Shown here in pieces: positions 1 through 8,244 of a DNA stretch of 11,585 nt. This stretch comes from an uncultured Clostridia bacterium (lineage in GTDB: Bacteria > Bacillota > Clostridia > Peptostreptococcales > Anaerovoracaceae): positions 1 to 11,585 of the forward strand of contig CALLHZ010000049.1 in assembly GCA_938009115.1 (NCBI GenBank). Reading direction: 5' to 3'. The notes beneath the pieces were generated by a model. The model was not told the origin of the DNA and searched no databases. It worked only from the letters and a program-made list of their open reading frames with translations. Position 1 is the first letter of the stretch, and the number at the start of each line of letters is the position of its first letter. The position numbers were made by a program, and so were the translations under genes.

Positions 1-3000
1 AAGGGGCCAGGCAGGAGGCTCTTGCGTTGCTGGATATCTACGGTGAAGGTAATTTTTATCTGGAGCTGCAGGATCAGGGCTTGCCGGAGGAACAGCAAAT
101 TTTTGCGGATATGCTCCGCCTGTCCAAGGAAACGGGTATCCCGCTGGTGGCCACCAACGATGTGCATTATGTGGACAGAGAGGATGCAAGACCCCACGAC
201 ATCCTGCTGTGCATACAGACCGGCAAAACGCTCAGCGACAGCGACAGGATGCGTTTCCCAAACGATGAATTCTACCTGAAATCTGAAAAGGAAATGTGCA
301 ACCTGTTCGCTTCGGTGCCCGAAGCGGTGGACAACAGCCAGGTGATCGCCGATAAATGCAACTTTCAGTTCAACTTCAATGAATTGCACATTCCTGATTT
401 TCAGGTCCCCGAAGGAAAAACCGAAGAGGGTTATCTTCGGGAGCTCTGCCAGGCCGGTTTGGTCAAGCGATACGGCACGCCGGCGCCGGAGTTGCAGCAG
501 CGCATGGAATATGAGCTGGACACCATCCGCAGCATGGGTTATGTGGGCTACTTCCTGATCGTATGGGATTTTATCAACTATGCAAAAAGAAACGGCATCA
601 TGGTGGGCCCCGGCAGAGGGAGCGCCGCAGGCAGCATCGTGGCCTATGCGTTGGAGATCACCGATATCGACCCGATCCGCTTCGGCCTTATCTTTGAGCG
701 GTTCCTGAATCCGGAGCGCATCAGCATGCCCGATATCGACGTGGATTTCTGCGTGGAGCGGCGTCAGGAAGTGATCGATTACGTCATCGGGAAATATGGC
801 GCCGATCACGTGGCCCAGATCGCAACATTCACTTCGCTCAAACCCAAAGCCTGCGTCAGGGATGTAGCCAGAGTGATGGATATTCCTTTTTCCAAGGCCG
901 GAGAGATTTCCAACATGATCCCCCGAACCTTGGGTATGACGCTGGAAAAAGCTCTGAAGGTAAGCCCTGAGTTGAAAAAGGCTTATCAGGAAGATCCCGT
1001 GGTAAGCCAGGTGGTGGATGCGGCAAGAGCGCTGGAGGGCATGCCCCGGAACTCCTCTACCCATGCTGCAGGCGTTGTGATCTCTAGGCGGCCCATCGAT
1101 GAGTATGTGCCGTTGATCCAGTCTGACAAAGGCCTGGCAACACAATTCACGATGACGACCATCGAGAAGCTGGGTCTTCTGAAGATGGATTTTTTGGGAT
1201 TGCGAAACCTGACGGTGATCCGGAATACGCTGGCCATGGTCCGGGAGGGCCGGGGCGAAGAGGTGGATTTTTCCCGAATGACCTATGACGACCCCAAAGT
1301 ATTCCAGCTGATCGCCAGTGGAAATACGGTAGGCGTTTTTCAGCTGGAAAGCGGAGGCATGACGCAGTTCATGAAAAACCTCCGCCCGGACTGCCTGGAA
1401 GATATCATCGCCGGTATCAGCCTGTATCGCCCGGGTCCCATGGATTCGATCCCCAAATATATCGAAAACAAGACGCATCCCGATCAGGTGTCTTATTTGA
1501 CGCCGGAGCTGGAACCGATCCTTTCTGTGACGTACGGGTGCATGGTCTATCAGGAGCAGGTCATGCAGATCGTCCGGGATCTGGCCGGATACTCTTACGG
1601 GCGCAGCGATCTGGTCCGCCGGGCAATGAGCAAAAAGAAGGCCAGCGTCATGGCCCAGGAGCGGGAATATTTCGTTCACGGCAAGCTGGATGCGGACGGA
1701 ACCGTCGATGTTGCAGGCTGTGTGCGAAATGGCATACGCCCTGAGATCGCCAATGAGATCTTCAACCAGATGACCAGTTTTGCGGAATATGCGTTCAACA
1801 AGTCCCACGCTGCCGCATACGCCGTGATCGCTTATCAAACGGCGTACCTGAAAGTTTATTACCCTGTGGAATTCCTGGCCGCGCTCATGAGCAGCATGGT
1901 GGGCGAAGCACCGTCCGTAGCCGCGTATATCCGCAATGCCCGGGAAATGGGGATCGAAGTGCTTCCGCCCGATGTGCTGCGCAGCAAAAAGCAGTTTTCC
2001 GTGGAAGACGGCAAGATCCGTTTCGGCCTTCTGGGCGTCAAAAACGTGGGAGAGGGGATCATTGATGCAATACTGAGGGGCCGCGAATCTCATGAGCCCG
2101 CAGATATTTTTGAATTCATCGAGCAGATCGATGTGCATCATTTGAACAAAAAGGCTGTGGAGAGCCTGATCCGCGCCGGCGCAACGGATTGTTTCCCCGG
2201 AAACAGGGCGCAGAAGCTGGGCGTATTCGAAGGCTTGATCGAGAGCGCTCAGGCCAGCAGCAAGAACAATCTTGACGGTCAGTTGTCTCTGTTCGGCGCG
2301 GATGCGCCGGTACGGCATGGGGGGCTTGCAGTGGCAAGAAGCCTGCCTCCGGCCAACGATTACCGCCGGGAAGATTTGATTTTCATGGAAAAAGACATGC
2401 TGGGCGTATACATTTCGGATCATCCGCTGTCCGATGTGGCAGATCAGCTGGAGCGGATCGTGAACATGGATGCGGGGCGGCTGGCCGACGCGGAAGAAGA
2501 CGAAAGCATCAAGGACGGCATGACTGTGACTATGGCCGGCATCGTGACAGAAAAGAAGACGCTGATCACTAAAAAAGGGCAGATGATGGCGTTCATTACC
2601 CTGGAAGACCTGCGCGGCACAGTAGAGACCGTCGTGTTCCCCAAAGCCTTCGAGCAGGCCGGCGATAACCTTCAGGAGGACAAGATCCTGGTCATCCGGG
2701 GCAAGCTGGACACGAAAGCGGAAGGGGCTGCCAAGCTTCTGGCGGATAAGGTCTGGCTCCTGTCCGAGTATGAAGCGGCCAAAGAAGAAGCCAAGGCCAG
2801 GCGAAAGAACGGAAAGCCGAAAGCTGCCGCGCCGGAGGAAAAGACCCCGATGCTCAAGCTTGTCATTCCTGAAACCTTTCAGGAGCACGAGGGACTGTTG
2901 ACATTTCGGGAGATCGCCCGGGAGTTTCGCGGCGATATGCCGGTGGCTGTATTGGTAGCTTGCACAGGGAAGAAGTATCAGCTGGATTACGACCTTTGGA

Positions 3001-3068
3001 TCGAACCGACTCAGGCGTTCTTTGAAAGAGTCCGGGAAGTGTTCGGAGGAGATTGCATTCGGTCTTGA
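1..3068 (+). CDS. dnaE: DNA polymerase III subunit alpha, N-terminus missing
   Basis: This is the replicative DNA polymerase alpha subunit (family C, DnaE type). The frame is open from base 3 to the stop at 3066-3068, giving 1021 visible residues; family members run to about 1150, so roughly the first 140 residues of the PHP domain lie outside the window. The TTG at 27 is not a real start. Visible in order: the end of the PHP domain (ATNDVHY near 160), the GPGRGSAAGS polymerase motif (near 605), the catalytic PDIDVDF motif (729-749), the third catalytic Asp in KMDFLGLRN (Asp codon 1188-1190), a helix-hairpin-helix near 2155-2195, an internal clamp-binding-like motif QLSLF (2280-2294), and an OB-fold (about 2520-2700) followed by a lysine/alanine-rich linker and a C-terminal domain. 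The linker and tail lack a DnaQ-type exonuclease, which fits DnaE and not PolC. It is the first visible gene of a same-strand run. Confidence 0.97.
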   Translation, partial: GARQEALALLDIYGEGNFYLELQDQGLPEEQQIFADMLRLSKETGIPLVATNDVHYVDREDARPHDILLCIQTGKTLSDSDRMRFPNDEFYLKSEKEMCNLFASVPEAVDNSQVIADKCNFQFNFNELHIPDFQVPEGKTEEGYLRELCQAGLVKRYGTPAPELQQRMEYELDTIRSMGYVGYFLIVWDFINYAKRNGIMVGPGRGSAAGSIVAYALEITDIDPIRFGLIFERFLNPERISMPDIDVDFCVERRQEVIDYVIGKYGADHVAQIATFTSLKPKACVRDVARVMDIPFSKAGEISNMIPRTLGMTLEKALKVSPELKKAYQEDPVVSQVVDAARALEGMPRNSSTHAAGVVISRRPIDEYVPLIQSDKGLATQFTMTTIEKLGLLKMDFLGLRNLTVIRNTLAMVREGRGEEVDFSRMTYDDPKVFQLIASGNTVGVFQLESGGMTQFMKNLRPDCLEDIIAGISLYRPGPMDSIPKYIENKTHPDQVSYLTPELEPILSVTYGCMVYQEQVMQIVRDLAGYSYGRSDLVRRAMSKKKASVMAQEREYFVHGKLDADGTVDVAGCVRNGIRPEIANEIFNQMTSFAEYAFNKSHAAAYAVIAYQTAYLKVYYPVEFLAALMSSMVGEAPSVAAYIRNAREMGIEVLPPDVLRSKKQFSVEDGKIRFGLLGVKNVGEGIIDAILRGRESHEPADIFEFIEQIDVHHLNKKAVESLIRAGATDCFPGNRAQKLGVFEGLIESAQASSKNNLDGQLSLFGADAPVRHGGLAVARSLPPANDYRREDLIFMEKDMLGVYISDHPLSDVADQLERIVNMDAGRLADAEEDESIKDGMTVTMAGIVTEKKTLITKKGQMMAFITLEDLRGTVETVVFPKAFEQAGDNLQEDKILVIRGKLDTKAEGAAKLLADKVWLLSEYEAAKEEAKARRKNGKPKAAAPEEKTPMLKLVIPETFQEHEGLLTFREIAREFRGDMPVAVLVACTGKKYQLDYDLWIEPTQAFFERVREVFGGDCIRS

Positions 3069-3086
3069 ACAGGAAAGGAAACAGCA

Positions 3087-4049
3087 ATGAGAAGAATAGG
3101 AGTCATGACAAGCGGAGGCGACTCTCCCGGCATGAATGCCTGCATCCGGGCTATCGTCCGGGGCGCGATCTATAATGGGATGGAGGTCTACGGCATCCGC
3201 AGAGGCTATGAGGGCCTCATCGACGGAGAGATCGAGGAAATGGATGTTTCCTCTGTCGCCGATATCATCCATCGGGGTGGCACGATCCTGCGGACGGCCC
3301 GAAGCGAACGTTTTCTGACGAAGGAAGGCTTTGCCCGGGCGCTGAGCGTGCTGGAAACCTTCGGCATTGAAGGGCTGGCCGTGATCGGCGGCGACGGGTC
3401 GCTGCGGGGCGGAGCCGAGCTGAGCCAGGCAGGTATAACGGTCATGGGACTCCCCGGAACCATCGACAATGACCTGGCCTATACAGACTACACCATCGGA
3501 TTTGACACGGCTGTGAACACTGCGCTGATGGCTATCGGCAACATCAGAGATACTTCCTCTTCCCATGGCAGGACTACGATCATTGAGGTCATGGGGCGCC
3601 ATTGCGGCGATATCGCTTTGTACGCCGGTCTGGCCGGCGGCGCCGAGACCATACTGGTCCCCGAGGAGGCTCTGGACGTTGCCGGTATCTGCAAAAAATT
3701 GCTGACGGGAAAAAATCGTGGCAAGCTCCACAGCATCATCATCAAAGCGGAAGGCGTGAACATGTCCTCCGAAGAGCTTCGGACTGTTTTGGAAGAGCGG
3801 ACAGGACTGGAGACCAAGGTGGTTATCCTTGGCTATATACAACGGGGCGGCGGGCCGACGGCCAGAGACCGCCTTCTTGCCAGTCGTACGGGCTACCGCG
3901 CCGTGGAGCTGTTCCGGGACGGAAGCACCAGTAAAGCAGTGGGGATCCGGGGCGATGAGATCATCGCCGTGGACATCAACGATGCGCTGAAAATGCCAAA
4001 AGCCTCCAATGCGTCTGCGATCATACAGTTGTCGGACATCCTTTCCTGA
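3087..4049 (+). CDS. pfkA: ATP-dependent 6-phosphofructokinase
   Basis: It phosphorylates fructose 6-phosphate to fructose 1,6-bisphosphate with ATP, the committed step of glycolysis, in the cytoplasm. The length of 320 residues is normal for bacterial PfkA. Visible motifs: GGDSPGMN (10-17), GGDGS (101-105) and PGTIDND (123-129) with catalytic Asp127. Gly104 and Gly124 mark the ATP-using rather than the pyrophosphate-using type. Arg72 and Arg162 are present, as are the effector-site residues Arg21, Arg25, Arg154, Arg211 and Lys213. Two positions differ from E. coli PfkA as I recall it: His249 is Tyr250 (motif GYIQRGG), and effector residue Arg54 is Val54. The ATG is preceded by AGGAAAGG, 18 bases after the dnaE stop, so co-transcription is likely. 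The dnaE-pfkA adjacency is common in Clostridia. Confidence 0.96.
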   Translation: MRRIGVMTSGGDSPGMNACIRAIVRGAIYNGMEVYGIRRGYEGLIDGEIEEMDVSSVADIIHRGGTILRTARSERFLTKEGFARALSVLETFGIEGLAVIGGDGSLRGGAELSQAGITVMGLPGTIDNDLAYTDYTIGFDTAVNTALMAIGNIRDTSSSHGRTTIIEVMGRHCGDIALYAGLAGGAETILVPEEALDVAGICKKLLTGKNRGKLHSIIIKAEGVNMSSEELRTVLEERTGLETKVVILGYIQRGGGPTARDRLLASRTGYRAVELFRDGSTSKAVGIRGDEIIAVDINDALKMPKASNASAIIQLSDILS

Positions 4050-4064
4050 TCGGGAGGAAGAGCG

Positions 4065-5303
4065 ATGGACCGGTGGATACTTCACTGTGACATGAACAGC
4101 TTCTTTGCCTCGGTAGAGCTGCTGTCCCATCCCGAGCTGAAGGATCAGCCGGTGGCGGTCGGCGGAAATCCCAAAGACCGGCACGGCATCATTCTGGCGA
4201 AAAACGAAGCGGCTAAAAAATACGGCATCAAAACCGCAGAAACGATCTGGTCGGCGAAAAAGAAGTGTCCGCAGCTGGTCCTGCTTCCGCCGCATCATGA
4301 CAAGTACGACGAATATTGCGCTGAGATCAACAAAATCTATTTACGCTACACCGACATGGTGGAGCCCTTCAGCATCGATGAATCCTGGCTTGATGTTACC
4401 GGAAGCCTGGGGCATTTCGGCAGAAGCGCCGTCCGGCTGGCCGACGAGATCCGGAGCGTGGTCCGCAACGAGACCGGACTGACGCTGTCGGCCGGTGTTT
4501 CTTTTAACAAGATCTTTGCCAAAATGGGCAGCGAATACAAAAAGCCGGACGCCACGACCTTGATCGACCGAAGCAACTACAAAGACATTCTTTGGCCTAT
4601 GCCTGTGAGAGAACTGTTTTTTGTGGGTGCTGTTACGGCGGAGAAGCTTCGCAAAATGAATGTGCTCACCATCGGTGATCTGGCGCAGTCGGATCCGGAA
4701 TTCCTCAGCGTCGCGCTGGGCAAACACGGCACACAGCTTTATATCTACGCCAACGGCCTGGATGACAGCCCCGTCGCGCGATATCAGGACCGCCGGGAAT
4801 ACAAGTCCGTGGGCAACGGGATCACCTTCAAACGCAATCTTTTGGGGCGGGAGGACGTTCGCACGGCTGTCATCGCTCTTTCTGACCGGGTCGCCGGCCG
4901 GCTGCGGGCACAAAACCTGCGTTGCAGCGGCGTAAAGCTGGATATCAAGGATCCGGAATTCAGAGTGATCACCCGGCAACTGCAGCTGCCGCGTCCGACG
5001 GATCTTGCCGGCGATATCCAACGGGCCGCCATGGAATTGATGGAGAAGCACTGGCATTTTGAGGATCCCATTCGACTGCTGACGGTGACGGCGATCCAAC
5101 TGTCCGGCGAGGATGCCAATGAACAGCTCAGCTTTGATTCGCTGAACGGACAAACGACGGAGCAGGATCGGGCGGTGGAAACGGCGCTGGACAGCATACG
5201 CAGGAAGTTTGGCCGCTACGCTATCGTTCACGGCGGATTGCTGGGCAACGATCTTGGAATATCAAACGGACGCCGGGACGAAGTAGAGTACGAAGAACGA
5301 TAG
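4065..5303 (+). CDS. dinB: DNA polymerase IV (Y-family translesion polymerase)
   Basis: This is an error-prone Y-family polymerase that copies past damaged template bases. At 412 residues it has family length. The palm motif HCDMNSFFASVE (7-18) carries catalytic Asp9 and the aromatic pair Phe13-Phe14 near the steric gate. SIDESWLDVTG (103-113) carries catalytic Asp105 and Glu106. Next come the GVSFNKIFAKMGSEYKKP segment (144-161), a helix-hairpin-helix thumb (about 185-208) and the little-finger domain (about 245-350). QLSFD (354-358) in the C-terminal tail resembles a sliding-clamp binding motif. GGGAGGA lies just upstream of the ATG, and the gap after pfkA is 15 bases. No SOS (LexA) box is seen in that gap, so expression probably follows the operon. 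SIDES-W is a small variation on the usual SIDEA-F. Confidence 0.95.
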   Translation: MDRWILHCDMNSFFASVELLSHPELKDQPVAVGGNPKDRHGIILAKNEAAKKYGIKTAETIWSAKKKCPQLVLLPPHHDKYDEYCAEINKIYLRYTDMVEPFSIDESWLDVTGSLGHFGRSAVRLADEIRSVVRNETGLTLSAGVSFNKIFAKMGSEYKKPDATTLIDRSNYKDILWPMPVRELFFVGAVTAEKLRKMNVLTIGDLAQSDPEFLSVALGKHGTQLYIYANGLDDSPVARYQDRREYKSVGNGITFKRNLLGREDVRTAVIALSDRVAGRLRAQNLRCSGVKLDIKDPEFRVITRQLQLPRPTDLAGDIQRAAMELMEKHWHFEDPIRLLTVTAIQLSGEDANEQLSFDSLNGQTTEQDRAVETALDSIRRKFGRYAIVHGGLLGNDLGISNGRRDEVEYEER

Positions 5304-5316
5304 AAAGAGAGACAAA

Positions 5317-6321
5317 ATGAGACTTACAGCAAGAGATCTCGAACCTCAAATGATGGAGCTGCTGTCGGCCCGGCATCGTGTACCCGGCATGACCTGCTGC
5401 CTCATCCATCAGGGTCGTGCAGATGAACCCGCGGCATATGGTGTCAAGAATACGGAGACGGGCGCGTCTATGCTGCCGGAAACCATGTTTGAAGCCGCAT
5501 CTTTGACCAAAACGCTGTTTGCCACCTTGGTCCTGCGTATGGTGGACCGCGGCATTTTCTCGCTGGATGAGCCGGTGGCGCTGCGGGCTCCTGATATCCG
5601 GATCACCGAGGACGAGAGGATCCACCGGGTGACGATACGGCATATCCTTTCCCATGGATCCGGTCTCCCAAACTGGGCGGACAAGCCGCTGGCGTTTTTG
5701 TTCGATCCGGGCAGCCGATTCAGCTATTCGGGAGAGGGATATTATTTTCTTCAGAAGATCGTGGAAAAAGTGACGGGAAAAGCTTTTACGGACCACCTGC
5801 GGGACGAATTTTTCATCCCCTTGAATATGAAGGACAGCGCCGCCGTATGGGATGCTTCCGTGGGCGCGCGGATGACCTGCAAATTTGATGAGAAGGGCGC
5901 CATGTTTCCCCTGCGGGACCATGTGGATCTGGCCGGCAATGCGCCGGAGCCCAATGCGGCCTGGTCGTTGTATTCGGGTGCCCGGGACTATGCGGAATTC
6001 CTGCTGGAGCTTCTTCACCACCGCGGGCATCTGACGGAAACACTGTTCCGGGAGATGCGAAGCCGCCAGAATACAGCCGATGCTGATGTGTTCTGGGGTC
6101 TGGGACTTGGCATGCCTGCCGCAGATCCTTCTGTGGTGTGGCACTGGGGAGACAATGGCGGTTACCGGAGTTTTGCGGTGATCGATCTTGACACAGGCGA
6201 CGGCGCATGCGTGTTCTGCAATGGCGCCGGAGGGACAGACCTTTGTCTGGACCTTCTTTCCCGCATAACAGATGGCGTCTTTTGGCCGGGGATCGGCCGC
6301 TTTTTGGCGACGGCGGAATAA
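5317..6321 (+). CDS. Serine hydrolase of the beta-lactamase (class C/PBP-like) family
   Basis: This 334-residue protein has the penicillin-binding-protein-like fold used by class C beta-lactamases, esterases and D-amino-acid peptidases. The nucleophile motif SLTK is at 62-65, a tyrosine motif YSGEGY at 137-142 (the usual YxN has Gly in place of Asn), and HWGDNGG at 276-282 stands at the place of the KTG/HxG motif. HGSGLPNW (113-120) is a further family signature. I see no signal peptide or membrane segment, so it is probably cytoplasmic. That argues against a role in cell-wall synthesis or secreted beta-lactam resistance and suggests an esterase or peptidase of unknown substrate. The start is ATG at 5317, 13 bases after dinB, with a modest purine-rich AAAGAGAGA upstream. 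Confidence 0.88.
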   Translation: MRLTARDLEPQMMELLSARHRVPGMTCCLIHQGRADEPAAYGVKNTETGASMLPETMFEAASLTKTLFATLVLRMVDRGIFSLDEPVALRAPDIRITEDERIHRVTIRHILSHGSGLPNWADKPLAFLFDPGSRFSYSGEGYYFLQKIVEKVTGKAFTDHLRDEFFIPLNMKDSAAVWDASVGARMTCKFDEKGAMFPLRDHVDLAGNAPEPNAAWSLYSGARDYAEFLLELLHHRGHLTETLFREMRSRQNTADADVFWGLGLGMPAADPSVVWHWGDNGGYRSFAVIDLDTGDGACVFCNGAGGTDLCLDLLSRITDGVFWPGIGRFLATAE

Positions 6322-6350
6322 GGGCTGCTGCCGCAGATGTGGAGGGATGG

Positions 6351-6929
6351 ATGAAAAGAATTTGCATCGGAACGCCGAGACTGATTCTGCGGGAATATGA
6401 GTGGACTGACTTGCACCGCCATCACAGATTGATTTCCGACCCGTCCGTCATGTATTACATCCAGGATGTATTTACGCGTTCGCTGGCGGAATCCAGAGAG
6501 AATCTTCGTCAAGCAGTCCTGGCCATTGCCAGACCGAACAGGGACAAGGTCTATCTGGTGATCCAGACCCGGGCAGGAGGCTATGTCGGCGGGATCGGGT
6601 ATACGGTATCCGAGGAAAGCCCGGCCGGAAAACGGGTGGAGATCGGGTATTTCACCGATCCTGCCTACCGTGGGAACGGATATACAAGTGAGGCCCTCAA
6701 CGCGCTGATCCGTTACGCGTTCCTTCAGGACGATGTTTACCGGATCGACGGGACCTGCATATTCGACAATACGAAATCTGCCGGAGTGATGGAGCGGTGC
6801 GGCATGAAGGCCGAAGGCGTTCGCAGAGCCTATGAGTGGCATGTGGACAGTATCAAGGGTCGATGCTACTATGGATTGCTCAGAGAAGAATGGGAGGAGG
6901 AGCACAATGGAAGTACGGAAAGCCATTGA
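6351..6929 (+). CDS. GNAT family N-acetyltransferase (RimJ/RimL-like)
   Basis: This is an acetyl-CoA-dependent N-acetyltransferase of 192 residues. The N-terminal TPRLILREYEWTDL pattern (8-21) is typical of the RimJ/RimL branch, and the acetyl-CoA pyrophosphate loop is seen as YRGNGYTSEAL (106-116). An asparagine-containing NTKSAGVMERCGM segment (140-152) matches the usual motif B region. The substrate is unknown; members acetylate ribosomal protein N-termini, antibiotics or small amines. The start is ATG at 6351, chosen because GGAGGG lies at 6341-6346 and the family N-terminus begins there. The frame stays open upstream to 6207, but that part overlaps the hydrolase gene. The last 23 bases overlap the nitroreductase gene, which points to translational coupling. 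Confidence 0.9.
   Translation: MKRICIGTPRLILREYEWTDLHRHHRLISDPSVMYYIQDVFTRSLAESRENLRQAVLAIARPNRDKVYLVIQTRAGGYVGGIGYTVSEESPAGKRVEIGYFTDPAYRGNGYTSEALNALIRYAFLQDDVYRIDGTCIFDNTKSAGVMERCGMKAEGVRRAYEWHVDSIKGRCYYGLLREEWEEEHNGSTESH
6893..6900 (+). promoter_or_regulatory. Ribosome binding site that fixes the nitroreductase start
   Basis: GGAGGAGG lies 6 bases before ATG 6907 and inside the 3' end of the acetyltransferase gene. It decides for this start over the longer reading that begins at 6832. Confidence 0.8.
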
Positions 6930-7455
6930 ACAGCGCAGGAGTGTGCGGCGTTACAAGGACATTCCTGTGGAAGACGAAAAGCTCGACTTATTGCTGGAGG
7001 CGGCGAGGCTTGCGCCGACAGGAAGCAATACGCAGTCAGGCCGTTTCATCGTCATACGGGATGAGGCCATGCGGGAAGCGGTCGCCCGGATGAGTCACGA
7101 TCAGAAATGGATGACACAGGCGCCTTTATTTATTGCATGTGTGGCCGATCTGCTTGCCCGGATCCCTGACGGCGCTCCGGCTGTCGACGAGCAGAGTCCT
7201 CTGTTTGAGCTGAAGCAATGCATCCGGGATGTATCCATCCAGGCGGAGCACATCGTTCTTCAGGCAGAGGAGCTTGGGCTGTCCAGCTGCTGGATCGCCT
7301 GGTATACCCAGGAAGAGATCCGGCGTGTTTTGGCTGTGCCTCAGGATAAATATGTCGTGGGGATCCTGGTGATCGGCTATGGGAATGAGACGCCCGGGCC
7401 CCGGCCGCGAAAGAGCCTGGATGAGATCGTGCATCATGAGAAATGGCAGGACTGA
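6907..7455 (+). CDS. Nitroreductase family protein (FMN flavoprotein)
   Basis: This is an FMN-dependent NAD(P)H oxidoreductase of the nitroreductase fold, 182 residues, normally a homodimer. RRSVRRY (10-16) and PTGSNTQ (37-43) are the classic N-terminal FMN-phosphate and cofactor-contact segments. The region around 121-132 (EELGLSSCWIAW) and the C-terminal PRPRKSLDEIVHHEKW (165-180) are also typical. The physiological substrate cannot be deduced. The start at ATG 6907 is supported by a very strong GGAGGAGG at 6893-6900 and by the family N-terminus; an in-frame upstream ATG at 6832 lies inside the acetyltransferase gene and gives residues foreign to the family. The stop at 7453-7455 directly touches the ATG of the next gene, an iron-sulfur protein, so the two redox proteins are probably made together. 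Confidence 0.92.
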   Translation: MEVRKAIEQRRSVRRYKDIPVEDEKLDLLLEAARLAPTGSNTQSGRFIVIRDEAMREAVARMSHDQKWMTQAPLFIACVADLLARIPDGAPAVDEQSPLFELKQCIRDVSIQAEHIVLQAEELGLSSCWIAWYTQEEIRRVLAVPQDKYVVGILVIGYGNETPGPRPRKSLDEIVHHEKWQD

Positions 7456-8151
7456 ATGAAAAATATTTCCACACAAATCAGTGAGCTGCTCCAGGAGGCG
7501 GGCGCAGATCTTTCAGGCTTTGCGGACCTTTCCGGCATTCCGGAAGCGGAGTTGCCCAGAGGCATTTCCGTCGCCGTCAAGCTGCCCAGACATATCGTCC
7601 GGGAAATTCAAAACGGCCCCACTGCGGCGTATTACGAAGCGTATCACGACATCAACAGAAAACTGGACGCGCTGGTCACCGAAGCAGCGGAGGTGTTGAT
7701 CGCAGAAGGATACAAGGCGCAGGCTCTTACCCGAAGCCGCGTGGTAAGCCTTCCGGAAAACAGGACCAGGCTTCCCCACAAGACTGTTGCGGTCCGCAGC
7801 GCTCTTGGATGGATCGGAAAAAACAACCTGCTTATCACGCCTCAGTTCGGCGGCGCGGTTCGAATTTCTTCCGTGCTGACCGATGCGCCTTTGAAGACCG
7901 CCGATCATCTGCTGCGATCCATGTGCGGCTATTGCGACATCTGCCGCCAGGCATGTCCGGCCGGTGCGATCTATGGCAACCACTGGCTGCCGGAGTCGGA
8001 CCGCGACGATATGTTTCGCATGTCGGATTGCGAAGATATGGCCAATCGGCTGTCGGGAGAAAATTTCGGTGTGCCCGATGCAGGGATCTGCGGTATTTGT
8101 TTCGCAAGGTGCCCTTATACGCAGCGGTATCTCAACGAATTTCCGGGTTGA
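7456..8151 (+). CDS. Short 4Fe-4S double-cluster protein related to epoxyqueuosine reductase
   Basis: This 231-residue protein resembles the QueG/COG1600 family but is much shorter than QueG (about 310 to 380). It has YHDINRKLDAL (63-73), the family core ALGWIGKNNLLITP (116-129), and then exactly eight cysteines suited to two [4Fe-4S] clusters: CGYCDICRQACP (Cys157, 160, 163, 167), Cys192, and CGICFARCP (Cys212, 215, 219). QueG reduces epoxyqueuosine in tRNA with a cobalamin cofactor. Here the segment before LGWIGK reads NRTRLPHK where QueG usually has a D-x-x-P-x-x-E pattern, so the catalytic Asp seems absent (Asn102 in my ungapped alignment from memory). The C-terminal HEAT-like tRNA-binding part is also missing. 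I therefore treat it as a QueG-like electron-transfer protein of unknown substrate. Its ATG directly follows the nitroreductase stop. Confidence 0.82.
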   Translation: MKNISTQISELLQEAGADLSGFADLSGIPEAELPRGISVAVKLPRHIVREIQNGPTAAYYEAYHDINRKLDALVTEAAEVLIAEGYKAQALTRSRVVSLPENRTRLPHKTVAVRSALGWIGKNNLLITPQFGGAVRISSVLTDAPLKTADHLLRSMCGYCDICRQACPAGAIYGNHWLPESDRDDMFRMSDCEDMANRLSGENFGVPDAGICGICFARCPYTQRYLNEFPG

Positions 8152-8194
8152 ACAAGCCTGGCAGCGTCTATGGAAACATTGTTTGAGTCAGAGG

Positions 8195-8223
8195 AAAAAC
8201 AAAAGCCCACCAAAGGCGGCGCT
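8195..8223 (-). terminator. Rho-independent terminator for leftward transcription
   Basis: On the - strand the arms AGC-GCCGCC and GGTGG-GCT pair around a TTT loop, with one bulged G and one G-T pair, and are followed by TTTTGTTTTT. The + strand has no U-run after the hairpin, so it acts on leftward transcripts. It probably served a convergent chromosomal gene before the element inserted, or now serves as a backstop for the recombinase transcript. Confidence 0.6.
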
Positions 8224-8226
8224 TCT

Positions 8227-8243
8227 AAGGGATTTAATCCCTT
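8227..8243. repeat. Perfect inverted repeat at the chromosome/element boundary
   Basis: AAGGGAT and ATCCCTT form a 7-bp perfect palindrome with a 3-base TTA spacer. It is directly followed by GA and a run of A. It could be part of a target or attachment site, or simply part of the terminator cluster. Confidence 0.5.
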
Positions 8244-8244
8244 G

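Noticed and set aside
3087..4049. Pyrophosphate-dependent phosphofructokinase
   Set aside because: Gly104 and Gly124 are the residues of ATP-dependent enzymes; the pyrophosphate type has Asp and Lys there.
4341..5231. Long - strand open frame (296 residues) opposite dinB
   Set aside because: It is a shadow of a G+C-rich gene: no family motifs, no ribosome binding site, and dinB motifs run through the whole region on the other strand.
5221..6144. Long - strand open frame (307 residues) opposite the serine hydrolase
   Set aside because: Composition is arginine/histidine/glycine-rich without domain signatures, while the + strand gene has all its motifs.
7456..8151. Calling this gene queG outright
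   Set aside because: The length is too short and the catalytic-Asp segment does not match, so only a family-level name is safe.
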